A DNA stretch of 64,000 bases from Rhizobium sp. SG_E_25_P2 (lineage in GTDB: Bacteria > Pseudomonadota > Alphaproteobacteria > Rhizobiales > Rhizobiaceae), in NCBI RefSeq assembly GCF_029892285.1, contig NZ_JARXVM010000019.1, positions 1 to 64,000 of the forward strand. The letters are read 5' to 3'. Within the stretch, counting starts at the first letter, position 1; each line of letters opens with the position of its first letter. The translations under genes and the position numbers were made by a program. Under the pieces are notes generated by a model, which was given only the letters and a program-made list of their open reading frames with translations, did no database searches and had not been told where the DNA came from. Of this stretch, positions 18,083 to 28,020 are shown piece by piece.

Positions 18083-18437
18083 TGCGCGTAGCACCGAAGT
18101 TCGGGCGGAAAAAATCAGATGATCCGCAAAAATCTTGTATTTTAACACTATTGAATGCAACCTGTTAGTATATTTTAAACGCACGTTTTCATATCATCGC
18201 GGCAACGCAGAGTAATAGCGAACATCTTCATGGCCTGCTGTTTCCGGATGTTCCGGTGAGCTCTCCTGAGCGCAGCCATTGCCGTGCGACGTTCAGCAGC
18301 ATGACAAACCTCTCATATGCATACCGGTGTCCGTTTTGCCAAACGGCAAACGCTATCCGACATCCATCCGCCGGCGCGAGTGTGTAAAGTTGCAACTGCG
18401 CGATTGTAGAAATTCGACACCATAATGGGGAACTCGA

Positions 18438-20357
18438 ATGCTGAAAAAGACGCTCTCCTTGAAAATTTCGCTCATCGCCATGATGGCGGCCTTGTTGGCG
18501 CTTCTGGTCGCCCAAGGCGGCTTCGGCCTTCTGTCGATCGGCGGCGTGTTCGACAACACCGAGCGTCTCGCCGCCAAGGCGCTGCCGGCGGTGGACATCA
18601 CCAACCGGCTCAACATCACCATCGCCAATCTGCGCGGCCTGCAGAACCGGCATCTCGTCGACCGCAGCCCCGAGGAAATGGCCGCCACCGAAAAGCAGAT
18701 CGCCAAGGATCTCGGCAAGCTGCGCGACCGCATGGCCATCTATGAGGCGCTGATTTCGCTGCCCGAGGAAAAGGCCGCCTATGCCGAGTTCAAGGAGCGG
18801 TTGTCCGCCTATCTCGCCGCGCATGATCAGATGATCGCGCTGTCGCGGGCCGGGCAGAAGAAGGAGGCCTCCGACCTGCTGATCAACACCATGACCGCGA
18901 TCTATGGCGCGATCGACGATGCGGCCGACCGGTTCCGCGACGCCAATGTCCAGGCCGCCGAGGATATGCATCAGGAGGCGATCAGCGGTTACCGCAACGC
19001 CCGGATCGCCAGTTTCGCGGTGCTGCTGCTCGGATTGGCGGTGGGCGCCGGCGCGATGGCCTTCGTCATCCGGCATGTTTCGCGTCCGATCGGCCAGACC
19101 ACCGCGCTGATGCGCCGTCTGGCCGGGGGCGATCTCGACGTCTCGATCGGCTATCTGGACCGGGGCAACGAAATCGGCGACATGGCCCGCGCCGTCGATG
19201 TGTTCAAGCAGAACGCCATCCGCGTCCGGTCGATGAACGAGCAGGAGCGACGGCTGAAGGAGCAATGCGAGGCGCTGCAGGCCGCCATCGCCGAAATCGT
19301 CGCCGCCGCCGTGGAAGGCGATTTTAGCCGCCGCATCCGCGCCGATTTCGGCAATGCCGATCTCAACGCCTTTGCGGGCTCGATGAACGAACTGGTGGAA
19401 TCGATCGGTTCTGGGCTTTCCGAAGTCCGCCGGGTGATGTCGGCGCTGTCGGACGGCGATCTGACCGAAAAGATGCGCGGCGCCTTTCAGGGCGCGTTCT
19501 CCGAATTGCAGCACAATGTCAACCAGACCATGGACGTGCTGCGCATGCTGGTGACCGAAGTGCGCGCCTCCATCGACATGATCAATTCCGGCTCGGGCGA
19601 GCTGCGCCTGGCGTCCGAGGATCTGTCGCGCCGCACCGAACAGCAGGCGGCGGCGCTGGAGGAGACATCCTCGGCGCTGGAAGAGATCACGGTGGCGGTG
19701 CGTCATTCCACCGAGCGCGCCATCGAGGCCGCCAAGGCCGTGACGCTCGCCCATAACAGCACGGAAAAATCCTCGACCGTGGTCGGCGAGGCGGTGGCGG
19801 CGATGGAGCGCATCGAACAGGCCTCGACAGAAATCGGCAAGATCATCAATGTCATCGACGAGATCGCCTTCCAGACCAATCTCTTGGCGCTGAACGCCGG
19901 GGTTGAGGCGGCGCGCGCAGGAGAAGCCGGCAAAGGCTTTGCGGTCGTCGCCCAGGAAGTGCGTGAACTCGCCAGCCGCTCGGCCGGCGCCGCCAAGGAT
20001 ATCAAGGCCCTTATCGGCAAGTCCAGCGCCGAGGTCACCGAAGGCGTCAGGCTCGTCACCGCCACCGGCAATGTCCTCACCTCCATTCGCCAGCATGTCG
20101 GCGATGTGAACACGCATGTGAAGGAAATCTCGTCCGGCGCGCAGGACCAGTCCTATAAGCTGCAGGAGATCAACGAGGCGGTCAATCAGCTCGACCAGGT
20201 CACCCAGCGCAATGCCGCCATGGCCGAGGAGACGACGGCGAGCACCAGCCGGCTCGCCGATGACGCCAACCATCTGTCGCGGTTGATCGCCCGGTTCCGG
20301 CTGGAGGCCGGGCGGGGCGGCCGCCGCGCGCCTGTTCCACTTCGCGCCGTCGGCTGA
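18438..20357 (+). CDS. Methyl-accepting chemotaxis protein, four-helix-bundle sensor
   Basis: A 639-aa inner-membrane chemoreceptor. Membrane segments lie at about 10-32 and 190-212. The 155-residue periplasmic part is all helical and charged ([24 protein letters not shown]...), as in 4HB_MCP sensors. A HAMP domain ([22 protein letters not shown]), a second HAMP-like segment near 340-365, and the signalling hairpin [19 protein letters not shown] follow. The tail ([10 protein letters not shown]) lacks the W-x-x-F tether seen in the receptor at 10962, so it probably depends on other receptors for adaptation. GGGGAA precedes the start. It stands alone; an 11-bp hairpin lies 42 bases downstream. 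Confidence 0.93.
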   Translation: MLKKTLSLKISLIAMMAALLALLVAQGGFGLLSIGGVFDNTERLAAKALPAVDITNRLNITIANLRGLQNRHLVDRSPEEMAATEKQIAKDLGKLRDRMAIYEALISLPEEKAAYAEFKERLSAYLAAHDQMIALSRAGQKKEASDLLINTMTAIYGAIDDAADRFRDANVQAAEDMHQEAISGYRNARIASFAVLLLGLAVGAGAMAFVIRHVSRPIGQTTALMRRLAGGDLDVSIGYLDRGNEIGDMARAVDVFKQNAIRVRSMNEQERRLKEQCEALQAAIAEIVAAAVEGDFSRRIRADFGNADLNAFAGSMNELVESIGSGLSEVRRVMSALSDGDLTEKMRGAFQGAFSELQHNVNQTMDVLRMLVTEVRASIDMINSGSGELRLASEDLSRRTEQQAAALEETSSALEEITVAVRHSTERAIEAAKAVTLAHNSTEKSSTVVGEAVAAMERIEQASTEIGKIINVIDEIAFQTNLLALNAGVEAARAGEAGKGFAVVAQEVRELASRSAGAAKDIKALIGKSSAEVTEGVRLVTATGNVLTSIRQHVGDVNTHVKEISSGAQDQSYKLQEINEAVNQLDQVTQRNAAMAEETTASTSRLADDANHLSRLIARFRLEAGRGGRRAPVPLRAVG

Positions 20358-20399
20358 TCGTGACGGCGACTGATCCGTCTCGAACTTCAGGCGTTATAA

Positions 20400-20430
20400 A
20401 TGTCGGACGCTTCTCCAGGGCGTCCGACAT
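20400..20430 (+). other. Perfect 11-bp hairpin between chemoreceptor and phosphatase genes
   Basis: ATGTCGGACGC (20400-20410) pairs with GCGTCCGACAT (20420-20430) around a 9-base loop. No U tract follows. It could be a weak terminator for the chemoreceptor or a structured leader of the gene starting at 20463, whose ribosome-binding site begins 16 bases later. Confidence 0.6.
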
Positions 20431-20462
20431 CGTATCGCTTCGGACTGGAAGGGAGACCGGTC

Positions 20463-21026
20463 ATGCCGCTGATGGAGAGACGCGCATTTTGTCTTGGCGC
20501 CGCCGGCCTGTTCGTCGCCGGCGCCGCAAGGTCCGAAACGCCCTGGGCGCTATTGCGACGTGGCGAGTCGGTGGCGCTGATTCGGCACGCGACAGCGCCC
20601 GGATCGGGCGATCCGCCGGGCTTTCGGCTGCGGGACTGTTCGACGCAGCGAAACCTGTCTGACGAGGGCAGGGCGCAGGCGCGGCGGATCGGCGCGATGT
20701 TCCGCGCCAACGGAATTGACGACGCGGACGTCTATTCGAGCCAATGGTGCCGCTGCCTGGAGACGGCGCGCGCGTTGATGTTGCCCGCCGTGGACGAACA
20801 GCCGCTTTTGAATTCCTTTTTCGACGAACCCGGCCAAGCCGAGACGCGGACCCGGCAGACGCTCGCCTGGATCCTGAGCCTGAAAGCGGCGTCGCCCGTC
20901 GTGCTCGTCACCCATCAGGTCAATATCACCGGCCTTACGGGCATCTTTCCGGCGTCGGGAGAAGTCATCTTCGCGTCGGCGGAAGAGACTGGAATGAAGC
21001 TGCGTGGCCGGCTGGCGATTTCGTGA
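20463..21026 (+). CDS. Histidine phosphatase family protein, exported
   Basis: A 187-aa protein of the histidine phosphatase (phosphoglycerate-mutase-like) superfamily. The catalytic RHG-type motif appears as LIRHATAPG near residues 40-48, followed by LRDCSTQRNLSDEGRAQARRIG with the second conserved Arg, SSQWCRCLETARAL, and the second catalytic His in VVLVTHQVNITGL near 151. The N-terminus MPLMERRAFCLGAAGLFVAGAARS has a twin-arginine pair followed by a hydrophobic stretch, suggesting Tat export. GGAAGGGAGA lies 6 bases before 20463; the longer frame from 20400 includes the hairpin and is rejected. The substrate is unknown. Confidence 0.85.
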   Translation: MPLMERRAFCLGAAGLFVAGAARSETPWALLRRGESVALIRHATAPGSGDPPGFRLRDCSTQRNLSDEGRAQARRIGAMFRANGIDDADVYSSQWCRCLETARALMLPAVDEQPLLNSFFDEPGQAETRTRQTLAWILSLKAASPVVLVTHQVNITGLTGIFPASGEVIFASAEETGMKLRGRLAIS

Positions 21027-21142
21027 TCCACAGGCAAGGCGCAGTCCCGACGAAAAAGCCTGCGTCCATCCGCCTGGGCTTCACGTTTGTATAATCGAAT
21101 TCATCTAAATTACGGATCTCCGCCTCATTCCGGGTAGCATCC

Positions 21143-22768
21143 ATGACCGCGCTTCGTCTGATCTTCTCCGCCCGTATCCTGCCGCTCACCATCAGTATCG
21201 CCTGCCTGGCCATTTTCGGTCTGGCGCTGCTTGTGATGGGGTTTTTCCATCCTGTGCTGCTGGGCTTTTTCCTGCTGTTTCTGTTCCTGTCGGCGGTTGG
21301 CGTGCATGATCTCGTCCAGAGCCGGCACGCGGTTTTGCGCAACTATCCGATCAGCGGGCATGCGCGCTACATCATGGAAGATCTGCGTCCGAAGATCCGG
21401 CAATATTTCTTCGAGGGCGAAAAGGACGGTCGGCCTTTCCCGCGCGACAAGCGTTCGCTCGCCTATCAACGCGCCAAGGGCCAGCTCGATAAGCGCCCCT
21501 TCGGCACCGAATATGACGTCTACGAGCCCCGCTACGAGTGGATCTCGCATTCGCTGGCCCCGACCAGGATTTCTGATCACCATTTCCGCGTCATCGTCGG
21601 CGGGCCAGATTGCGCCCAGCCTTACAGCCATTCGGTGCTGAACATTTCCGCCATGAGCTTCGGCTCGCTGTCGGCCAACGCCATCCGCGCGCTCAACAAG
21701 GGCGCAAAGATCGGCGGCTTCGCCCATGACACCGGCGAGGGCGGCATCTCGCCCTATCACCGCGAATATGGCGGCGACCTGATCTGGGAAATCGGGTCCG
21801 GCTATTTCGGTTGCCGCAATGACGATGGTTCGTTTTCGCCGGAGCGTTTTGAAAAGGCGGCGGCCGATCCCCAGGTCAAGATGATCGAGATCAAGCTCAG
21901 CCAGGGGGCCAAACCCGGCCATGGCGGCGTGCTGCCGAAAGCCAAGATCACCGAAGAGATCGCCGAGATCCGCGGCATCCCCATGGATCGCGATTGCGTG
22001 TCGCCGGCCGGTCATCCGGCCTTTTCGACGCCACTGGAATTGATGGCCTTCATCGTGCAATTGCGCAAACTGTCGGGCGGCAAGCCGGTGGGCTTCAAGC
22101 TCTGCATCGGCCATGCCCATGAATTCCTGGCGGTGGTCAAGGCGATGCTGGCGACAGGCATAACGCCCGATTTCATCGTGGTCGACGGCAAGGAGGGCGG
22201 CACAGGCGCTGCGCCGTCCGAATATATTGATCATATCGGCATGCCGCTGCGTGAAGGCCTCACATTCGTGCACAATGCGCTGACAGGCGCAGGCCTGCGC
22301 GACAAGATCCGCCTCGGCGCCTCCGGCATGATCATCTCGGCCTTCGACATCGGTCGGGTCATGGCGCTCGGCGCCGATTGGGTCAACATGGCGCGCGGCT
22401 TCATGTTCTCCATCGGCTGCATCCAGTCCCAGGCCTGTCACACCGATCACTGTCCGGTCGGCGTCGCCACCCAGGACGAGCATCGCCAGCGGGCGCTGGT
22501 GGTGCCGGACAAGGCGACGCGGGTGGCGCAATTCCACGCCAAGACGCTGGAGGCTTTGGCGGAAGTGGTGGCGGGCGCCGGCCTGCATCACCCATCCGAA
22601 TTCAAGCTCTTCCATTTCCACAAGCGCATCAACCACAGCCAGGTCACGACCTTTACCCATCTTTATCCGCCGCTTCGGACCGGCGAACTCCTGGAAGGGA
22701 CCAGTGACGTGCGCTTCCACATTCCCTGGCAGATCGCCCGCGCCGAGAGTTTTGCGCCTGCCCACTGA
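21143..22768 (+). CDS. FMN-binding glutamate-synthase-like protein, membrane-anchored
   Basis: A 541-aa protein made of the FMN/glutamate-synthase barrel alone, without glutaminase or GXGXG domains. Two hydrophobic segments at about 10-28 and 33-52 anchor it to the inner membrane, with the barrel in the cytosol. Landmarks are ISAMSFGSLSANAIRALN, HDTGEGGISPYH, KLSQGAKPGHGGVLP, VVDGKEGGTGAAP and the cysteine cluster CIQSQACHTDHCPVGVATQ near 432-450, which keeps the C-x5-C-x4-C spacing that holds the 3Fe-4S cluster in GltB. Without a glutaminase partner the ammonia source and real reaction are unclear. It appears to be its own transcription unit. Confidence 0.88.
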   Translation: MTALRLIFSARILPLTISIACLAIFGLALLVMGFFHPVLLGFFLLFLFLSAVGVHDLVQSRHAVLRNYPISGHARYIMEDLRPKIRQYFFEGEKDGRPFPRDKRSLAYQRAKGQLDKRPFGTEYDVYEPRYEWISHSLAPTRISDHHFRVIVGGPDCAQPYSHSVLNISAMSFGSLSANAIRALNKGAKIGGFAHDTGEGGISPYHREYGGDLIWEIGSGYFGCRNDDGSFSPERFEKAAADPQVKMIEIKLSQGAKPGHGGVLPKAKITEEIAEIRGIPMDRDCVSPAGHPAFSTPLELMAFIVQLRKLSGGKPVGFKLCIGHAHEFLAVVKAMLATGITPDFIVVDGKEGGTGAAPSEYIDHIGMPLREGLTFVHNALTGAGLRDKIRLGASGMIISAFDIGRVMALGADWVNMARGFMFSIGCIQSQACHTDHCPVGVATQDEHRQRALVVPDKATRVAQFHAKTLEALAEVVAGAGLHHPSEFKLFHFHKRINHSQVTTFTHLYPPLRTGELLEGTSDVRFHIPWQIARAESFAPAH

Positions 22769-22901
22769 TTTTTCTGCGATGGGATGAAATCTCGCCCCGA
22801 TCGGCGCGTTATAGTGCGGCCGGCGCAAAGCGTCGTTGCCGCACTTGGCAAGCCGCGCGCTGGAATGAGAGAAAGAAAACCGCAAGAACAAAGGGAATCA
22901 C

Positions 22902-24293
22902 ATGCTGTTTCGTCCGCGCATCCTGTTGATGGTCATGGCTGTGTCACTCGCCGCGCCTGTTGGCGCGGAGGAATCGAGGACTCTTCCGCAAAGCCGAGCT
23001 GAAATTCAGCTGTCATTCGCGCCGCTCGTGAAGCAGACCGCCGGGGCGGTGGTGAATGTCTATGCCGAGAAGGTCGTGCAGCGCCCGTCGCTTTATTCTG
23101 ACCCGTTTTTCCAGGAATTCTTCGGCCAGCGGCTGCCCAATCGCACGGAAAAGCAGAGTTCGCTCGGCTCGGGCGTGATCATCGGCAAGGATGGCCTCGT
23201 CGTCACCAACAACCATGTCATCTCGGGCGCCGACGACATCAAGATCGCGCTGTCGGATGGACGCGAATACTCCGCCAAGGTCACCTTCAAGGATGAGCGG
23301 CTCGATCTTGCGCTCTTGAAAGTCCAGGGCGGCGGATCGTTCGAGGCGCTGCCGATCGGCGATTCCGACGGCGTCGAAGTCGGCGATCTCGTACTGGCGG
23401 TCGGCAATCCCTTCGGCGTCGGCCAGACGGTGACGTCAGGCATCGTCTCGGCGCTGGCCCGCAACCGGGTGGGCGAGGGCGACTTCTCCTTCTTCATCCA
23501 GACCGACGCCTCGATCAATCCCGGCAATTCCGGCGGCGCGCTGATCAATATGCATGGCGAGTTGATCGGCCTCAACACCGCCATCGTCTCGCGCGACGGC
23601 GGCTCGAACGGTATCGGCTTCGCCATTCCCGCCAATCTGGTGAAAGTGTTCATCGAGGCGGGGCGCGGCGGCCAGAGCGGCTTCACTCGTCCCTATGTCG
23701 GCGCGTCCTTTGAGCCCGTGACGTCTGAAGTCGCCGAAGCACTCGGTCTCAAGCTCGCCCGTGGCGCGCTCGTCACCAAGATCGTCAAGGACGGCCCGGC
23801 GGATAAAGCGGGCCTGCGCCCAGGCGAGGTCGTCACCGCTGTCAATGGCCGCGCCGTCGAGCATCCCGACGCGCTCGGCTATCGCCTGACCACCGCCGGC
23901 CTCGGCTCGACCGTGACGCTTGCTGTCTCTGACAATGGCGAGGAGCGCGAAATCCGCATGACCCTGCAGCAGGCGCCCGAAACGCGGCCCAAGGACGAGC
24001 GGCTGATCGACGGCCGCAATCCTTTCGCCGGGGCGCTGGTGGCCAATCTGTCGCCTCGTCTCGCCCAGGAACTGCAGATGCCGGCGGAAGCCACCGGCGT
24101 GGTGATCCAGGAAATTTCCCGAGGCTCCCCGGCCGCGCGCCTCGGCTTTGCGCCCCGCGACATCATCATCGCGGTCAATGGCCAGGAGATCACCTCCACC
24201 GAGGGGCTGCAGTCCATACTCGAGTCCGATCCCAATTTCTGGCGCGTCGAGATCGATCGCGGCGGCCAGCGCATCCGGCAGTTCATTCGATGA
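22902..24293 (+). CDS. Do-like periplasmic serine protease (DegP/HtrA)
   Basis: A 463-aa periplasmic protease and chaperone that clears misfolded envelope proteins. A signal peptide covers residues 1-23 (cleaved after VGA). The trypsin-like domain carries the full triad: His in TNNHVIS near 104, Asp in RLDLALLKV near 136, and Ser in NPGNSGGALIN near 210. Two PDZ domains follow (about 260-350 and 375-460; GLRPGEVVTAVNGR and GFAPRDIIIAVNGQ). The LA loop is short, as in DegQ-like forms. Its stop overlaps the rarA start by 4 bases (ATGA), a pairing conserved in Hyphomicrobiales. No sigma-E type promoter was recognised. Confidence 0.94.
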   Translation: MLFRPRILLMVMAVSLAAPVGAEESRTLPQSRAEIQLSFAPLVKQTAGAVVNVYAEKVVQRPSLYSDPFFQEFFGQRLPNRTEKQSSLGSGVIIGKDGLVVTNNHVISGADDIKIALSDGREYSAKVTFKDERLDLALLKVQGGGSFEALPIGDSDGVEVGDLVLAVGNPFGVGQTVTSGIVSALARNRVGEGDFSFFIQTDASINPGNSGGALINMHGELIGLNTAIVSRDGGSNGIGFAIPANLVKVFIEAGRGGQSGFTRPYVGASFEPVTSEVAEALGLKLARGALVTKIVKDGPADKAGLRPGEVVTAVNGRAVEHPDALGYRLTTAGLGSTVTLAVSDNGEEREIRMTLQQAPETRPKDERLIDGRNPFAGALVANLSPRLAQELQMPAEATGVVIQEISRGSPAARLGFAPRDIIIAVNGQEITSTEGLQSILESDPNFWRVEIDRGGQRIRQFIR

Positions 24294-25597
24294 GCAGTCT
24301 GTTCGATCATGCCGGCGTTGCTGACGCCATCCGGCCGCTCGCCGATCGTCTCCGGCCGAAAAACCTCGCCGAGGTGTCCGGCCAGGAGCACCTGACCGGG
24401 CCTGATGGCGCGCTGACGCGGATGATCGAAGCGAAATCGCTGGGCTCGATGATCTTCTGGGGACCGCCCGGCACCGGCAAGACCACCGTGGCGCGGCTGC
24501 TGAGCCGCGAAACGGATCTCTATTTCGAGCAGATCTCGGCGATCTTTTCCGGCGTCGCCGATCTCAAGAAAGTGTTCGAGGCGGCGCGGATGCGGCGGGA
24601 GCAGGGGCGTCAGACGCTGTTGTTCGTCGACGAGATCCATCGCTTCAATCGCTCGCAGCAGGACAGTTTCCTGCCGGTGATGGAGGACGGCACCATCGTG
24701 CTGGTCGGCGCCACCACCGAAAATCCGTCCTTCGAACTAAACGCCGCGCTTTTGTCGCGCGCCCGCGTGCTGACCTTCAAATCGCATGACGAGGCAAGCC
24801 TCGCCTTGCTGCTCGCCCGCGCCGAGGCCGAGATGGGCAAGCCTTTGCCCGTTGACGAGGAAGCGCGCGCGCTGCTTTTAACGCTTGCCGACGGCGACGG
24901 CCGCGCTATCCTGACATTGTCCGAGGAAGTGTGGCGGGCGGCGCGCGACGGCGAACTGTTCGATTCCGCGCAGCTGCTGAATGTCGTCCAGCGCCGCGCG
25001 CCGATCTATGACAAGGGTCAGGACGGCCATTACAATCTGATCTCGGCCCTGCACAAATCGATCCGCGGTTCCGATCCGGATGCGGCGCTCTACTATATGT
25101 GCCGGATGCTCGACGCTGGCGAAGATCCGCTGTTCGTCGCCCGCCGCTTCGTGCGCATGGCGGTGGAGGATATCGGGCTTGCCGATCCGCAGGCGCTGGT
25201 GGTCTGCAACGCCGCCAAGGACGCCTATGATTTCCTCGGTTCGCCGGAAGGGGAGCTCGCGCTCGCCAATGCCTGCATCTATCTGGCGACCGCGCCGAAA
25301 TCCAACGGCGCCTATGTCGCCTATAAGGCGGCGGTGCGCGACGCGAAAGCCAATGGCTCGCTTTTGCCGCCCAAGCACATTCTCAACGCGCCGACCAAGC
25401 TGATGTCGAGCGAAGGCTATGGCGACGGCTATCGCTATGATCACGACGAGCCCGACGCTTTTTCCGGCCAGAATTATTTCCCGGAAAAGATGGGACGGCG
25501 CCGCTATTATGCGCCTCCGGAGCGCGGATTTGAGCGCGAACTAAACAAGCGTCTGCTATATTGGGCCAAACTTCGCGAGGAGCGAGGCCCAAAATGA
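24290..25597 (+). CDS. rarA: Replication-associated recombination protein A (AAA+ ATPase)
   Basis: A 435-aa clamp-loader-like ATPase (RarA/MgsA, eukaryotic WRNIP1) acting at stalled replication forks. It starts [35 protein letters not shown], then Walker [10 protein letters not shown] near 62, Walker [12 protein letters not shown] near 112, the sensor [12 protein letters not shown], and the C-terminal oligomerisation region with [14 protein letters not shown] and [21 protein letters not shown]. Length and ends match the family. It overlaps the degP-like gene by ATGA and is followed 9 bases later by a glycosyltransferase gene, so all three are probably co-transcribed. Confidence 0.95.
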   Translation: MSSLFDHAGVADAIRPLADRLRPKNLAEVSGQEHLTGPDGALTRMIEAKSLGSMIFWGPPGTGKTTVARLLSRETDLYFEQISAIFSGVADLKKVFEAARMRREQGRQTLLFVDEIHRFNRSQQDSFLPVMEDGTIVLVGATTENPSFELNAALLSRARVLTFKSHDEASLALLLARAEAEMGKPLPVDEEARALLLTLADGDGRAILTLSEEVWRAARDGELFDSAQLLNVVQRRAPIYDKGQDGHYNLISALHKSIRGSDPDAALYYMCRMLDAGEDPLFVARRFVRMAVEDIGLADPQALVVCNAAKDAYDFLGSPEGELALANACIYLATAPKSNGAYVAYKAAVRDAKANGSLLPPKHILNAPTKLMSSEGYGDGYRYDHDEPDAFSGQNYFPEKMGRRRYYAPPERGFERELNKRLLYWAKLREERGPK

Positions 25598-25606
25598 GGA
25601 TGCTGA

Positions 25607-26641
25607 ATGGCTCTTGTCAGTCTCTGTATGCCCAGCAGGCGGCCGCTGGCGACGGCCAGGCCTTCTATCGACAATATGATCGCTTACGCGCGGGCGAGGA
25701 ACTTTCGGCTGATCATCTCGGACAATTCCGATGGTCTCGACAAGGCTGGACATTACGCGCATGCCGCCGACAGGGTCACGGTTTTGCAAAATCCCGGCGC
25801 GGGACCGCTCGAAAACCTGATGCGGACGGTCGAGGCTGCCGATACGCCCTTCATACTTCCGGTCGGCGATGACGATTTCATCGAAAACGTGGCGGGCGCG
25901 CCGGGCATCGATCTCGCCAGACTGCCCGCTGATTGCGTCGGAGCGCGGCCAACCGTGGTGATTTTCGCTGAAGGGGAGCCGGAACTGCGGCGGCTCGACT
26001 ACGGCTTGCCGGAGGAAACGGCGGTCGATCGTTTCCACGCATATGCGCAGCGCCGCGGCGGCTGCAATTCGCTTTACTACAGTTTTTTCCGCCGGGATTC
26101 CTTCCTGGCTGTGCATGAACCCTATTGGCGTCAGCGCAAGACCGTGATCGGTGATTTCGACTGGGCGGTGACGACGTCGCTTCTGTTCGAGGGCAAGGTC
26201 GCCCACGATCCTTCGACACTCTACCGCTATGATCTCGGGCGCTGGCGCCGGCAGGCGAGCATCGATGCGACGGTCAGGAGTTTCTATCTCGACGCCGGCC
26301 TGCCCGATTGGTCGGCCAAATTTCACACACTGTTCAAATATATCGACATCTATGTCACGACCCAGCGACCATCGCTGCGGCTGTCGGATCTCGATCGTCT
26401 GAAGGCGCTTTACACCGCTACGATCGCGCTTCTGGGCTCACTGCTGCGCAACGCAGCCCAGACCCCCGATCGCTATCGGGGTTTCGAGGATACGATCGCC
26501 GAAATCCGGACCGCCGTTAGCGATCACAGCGACGACCTATCGAGCGTGTTCGACGCCTGCGCGCGCATTGCCGGGCGCATGAAGCCTGGTTTTGAACAAG
26601 AGCTTCACGATTGGCTGGCGGCCACGCGCGCCGCGCATTAA
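25607..26641 (+). CDS. Glycosyltransferase-like protein, GT-A (GT2-type) fold
   Basis: A 344-aa cytoplasmic protein whose first 110 residues look like a GT-A nucleotide-sugar transferase: VSLCMPSRRPLATAR at 3-17, FRLIISDNSDG near 33-43, and LPVGDDDFIENVAG near 85-98, the DDD being a DXD-type metal site. The C-terminal 200 residues (YRYDLGRWRRQASIDA, then mostly helical) are not recognised. Donor and acceptor sugars cannot be read. GAGGA lies 6 bases upstream of the start. It follows rarA by 9 bases, an unusual partner, and there is no surface-polysaccharide cluster around it. Confidence 0.7.
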   Translation: MALVSLCMPSRRPLATARPSIDNMIAYARARNFRLIISDNSDGLDKAGHYAHAADRVTVLQNPGAGPLENLMRTVEAADTPFILPVGDDDFIENVAGAPGIDLARLPADCVGARPTVVIFAEGEPELRRLDYGLPEETAVDRFHAYAQRRGGCNSLYYSFFRRDSFLAVHEPYWRQRKTVIGDFDWAVTTSLLFEGKVAHDPSTLYRYDLGRWRRQASIDATVRSFYLDAGLPDWSAKFHTLFKYIDIYVTTQRPSLRLSDLDRLKALYTATIALLGSLLRNAAQTPDRYRGFEDTIAEIRTAVSDHSDDLSSVFDACARIAGRMKPGFEQELHDWLAATRAAH

Positions 26642-26669
26642 GACGAATTAATTTCACAGGAGACTATCT

Positions 26670-27509
26670 ATGCTCAACATCATTTCCGAAACCATCGCGC
26701 ATGGCGGCATGCAGGGCGTGTTTTCGCATGCCTCCGAAACCTGCAAATGCGACATGACCTTCGCCGTCTTCGTGCCGCCGCAGGCCAAGGACGAACTGTG
26801 CCCGGTAGTGTGGTATCTTTCGGGGCTGACATGCACCCACGCCAATGTCATGGAGAAGGGCGAATATCGCCGTCTCGCCGCCGAACTCGGCCTGATCATC
26901 GTCTGCCCAGACACCTCGCCGCGCGGCAATGATGTGCCGGATGAACTGACCAATTGGCAGATGGGCAAGGGCGCAGGCTTCTATCTCGACGCCACCGAGG
27001 CGCCCTGGGCCGAAAACTATCAGATGTACAGCTACATCACCCAGGAATTGCCCGAGCTGATCGGCAAGACCTTCCGCGCCGACATGACGCGACAGGGCAT
27101 TTTCGGCCATTCCATGGGCGGCCATGGCGCGCTCACCATTGCGCTCAAACATCCCGACCGCTTCAAGAGCTGCTCGGCGTTTGCGCCGATCGTCCAGCCA
27201 TCCACCGCCGACTGGTCGCGTCCGGCTTTGGAAAAATATCTCGGTACGGACGAAATGGCCTGGCGGAAATATGACGCTGTGGCGCTGGTCGAGGACGGCA
27301 TGTCCTTCCCGGAATTCCTGATCGACCAAGGCCTCGCCGACAGTTTCCTACAGACGGGCCTGCGCCCATGGCTGTTTGAGGAAGCGCTTGAAAACACCGA
27401 CATGAAGCTGACGCTGCGCAATCACGAGCGCTACGATCATTCCTACTACTTCATCTCGACTTTCATGGAAGACCATCTGCGTTGGCATGCGGAGCGACTG
27501 GCGAAGTGA
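26670..27509 (+). CDS. fghA: S-formylglutathione hydrolase
   Basis: A 279-aa esterase-D family hydrolase that splits S-formylglutathione into formate and glutathione, the last step of glutathione-dependent formaldehyde detoxification. The alpha/beta-hydrolase nucleophile is in FGHSMGGHGALT near 147-158, with the Asp region in FPEFLIDQG and the catalytic His in HERYDHSYYF near 258. The N-terminal half has FAVFVPPQAKDE and VWYLSGLTCTHANVM, typical of this enzyme. CAGGAGA precedes the start. The partner dehydrogenase (adhC/frmA type) is not in the window. The 165-bp repeat array lies directly after the stop. Confidence 0.95.
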   Translation: MLNIISETIAHGGMQGVFSHASETCKCDMTFAVFVPPQAKDELCPVVWYLSGLTCTHANVMEKGEYRRLAAELGLIIVCPDTSPRGNDVPDELTNWQMGKGAGFYLDATEAPWAENYQMYSYITQELPELIGKTFRADMTRQGIFGHSMGGHGALTIALKHPDRFKSCSAFAPIVQPSTADWSRPALEKYLGTDEMAWRKYDAVALVEDGMSFPEFLIDQGLADSFLQTGLRPWLFEEALENTDMKLTLRNHERYDHSYYFISTFMEDHLRWHAERLAK

Positions 27510-27540
27510 GCCCGGACTGACTGCGCCGCGACATCGATCG

Positions 27541-27960
27541 CCGTCCTGCTCGGGCTTGTCCCGAGCATCTACCCACGCGTTATCCTTCGCGACGTCGCGG
27601 ACGGGTGGAACGGCTCAGACCCTCGGCACAGGGCCGAGGGTGACGATCGCGAGGGTGTGCCGCTGGGCATGATCGGCCCCGCTGATCGAGGCGCAACGCT
27701 CACCGCCGTCCTGCTCGGGCTTGTCCCGAGCATCTACCCAAGGGTTATCCTTTACGACGTTGCTGACGGGTTGAACGGCTCAGACCCTAGGCACGATGCC
27801 GAGGTGGACGATGGAGAGGGTGTGCCGTTGGGCATGATCTGCCCCGCTGATCGAGGCGCAACGCTCACCGCCGTCCTGCTCGGGCTTGTCCCGAGCATCT
27901 ACCCACGCGTTATCCTTCACGACGTGGCGAACGGCGCAAGGCCGAGGGTGACGATACGTT
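27541..27960. repeat. Three tandem copies of a 165-bp palindromic intergenic repeat
   Basis: Copies begin at 27541, 27706 and 27871, so the period is exactly 165 bases; the third is shortened and ends near 27960. Each opens with CCGTCCTGCTCGGG and an invariant 19-base palindrome, GCTCGGG/CCCGAGC around CTTGT (27548-27566, 27713-27731, 27878-27896). Copy 1 has a second perfect 9-bp palindrome (ACCCTCGGC 27619-27627, GCCGAGGGT 27633-27641), decayed in copy 2 and partly deleted in copy 3. Such palindromes are typical of REP-like elements of alphaproteobacteria. The array lies between the convergent fghA and lipoprotein genes. Because 165 is divisible by three, an open frame runs through it, probably by chance. 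Confidence 0.92.
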
Positions 27961-28020
27961 CTATTCTGGAGGCATTCTCGCCTTGCCGGCATGGCCGGCA
28001 AAGCGATTTTCACGAGCAAT

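Noticed and set aside
18228-20273. 681-codon minus-strand frame opposite the second chemoreceptor
   Set aside because: It is a shadow of the chemoreceptor, with no domain motifs and a composition rich in His, Arg and Gly.
21125-22891. 588-codon minus-strand frame opposite the glutamate-synthase-like gene
   Set aside because: It is antisense to a gene with clear motifs and shows no family signature.
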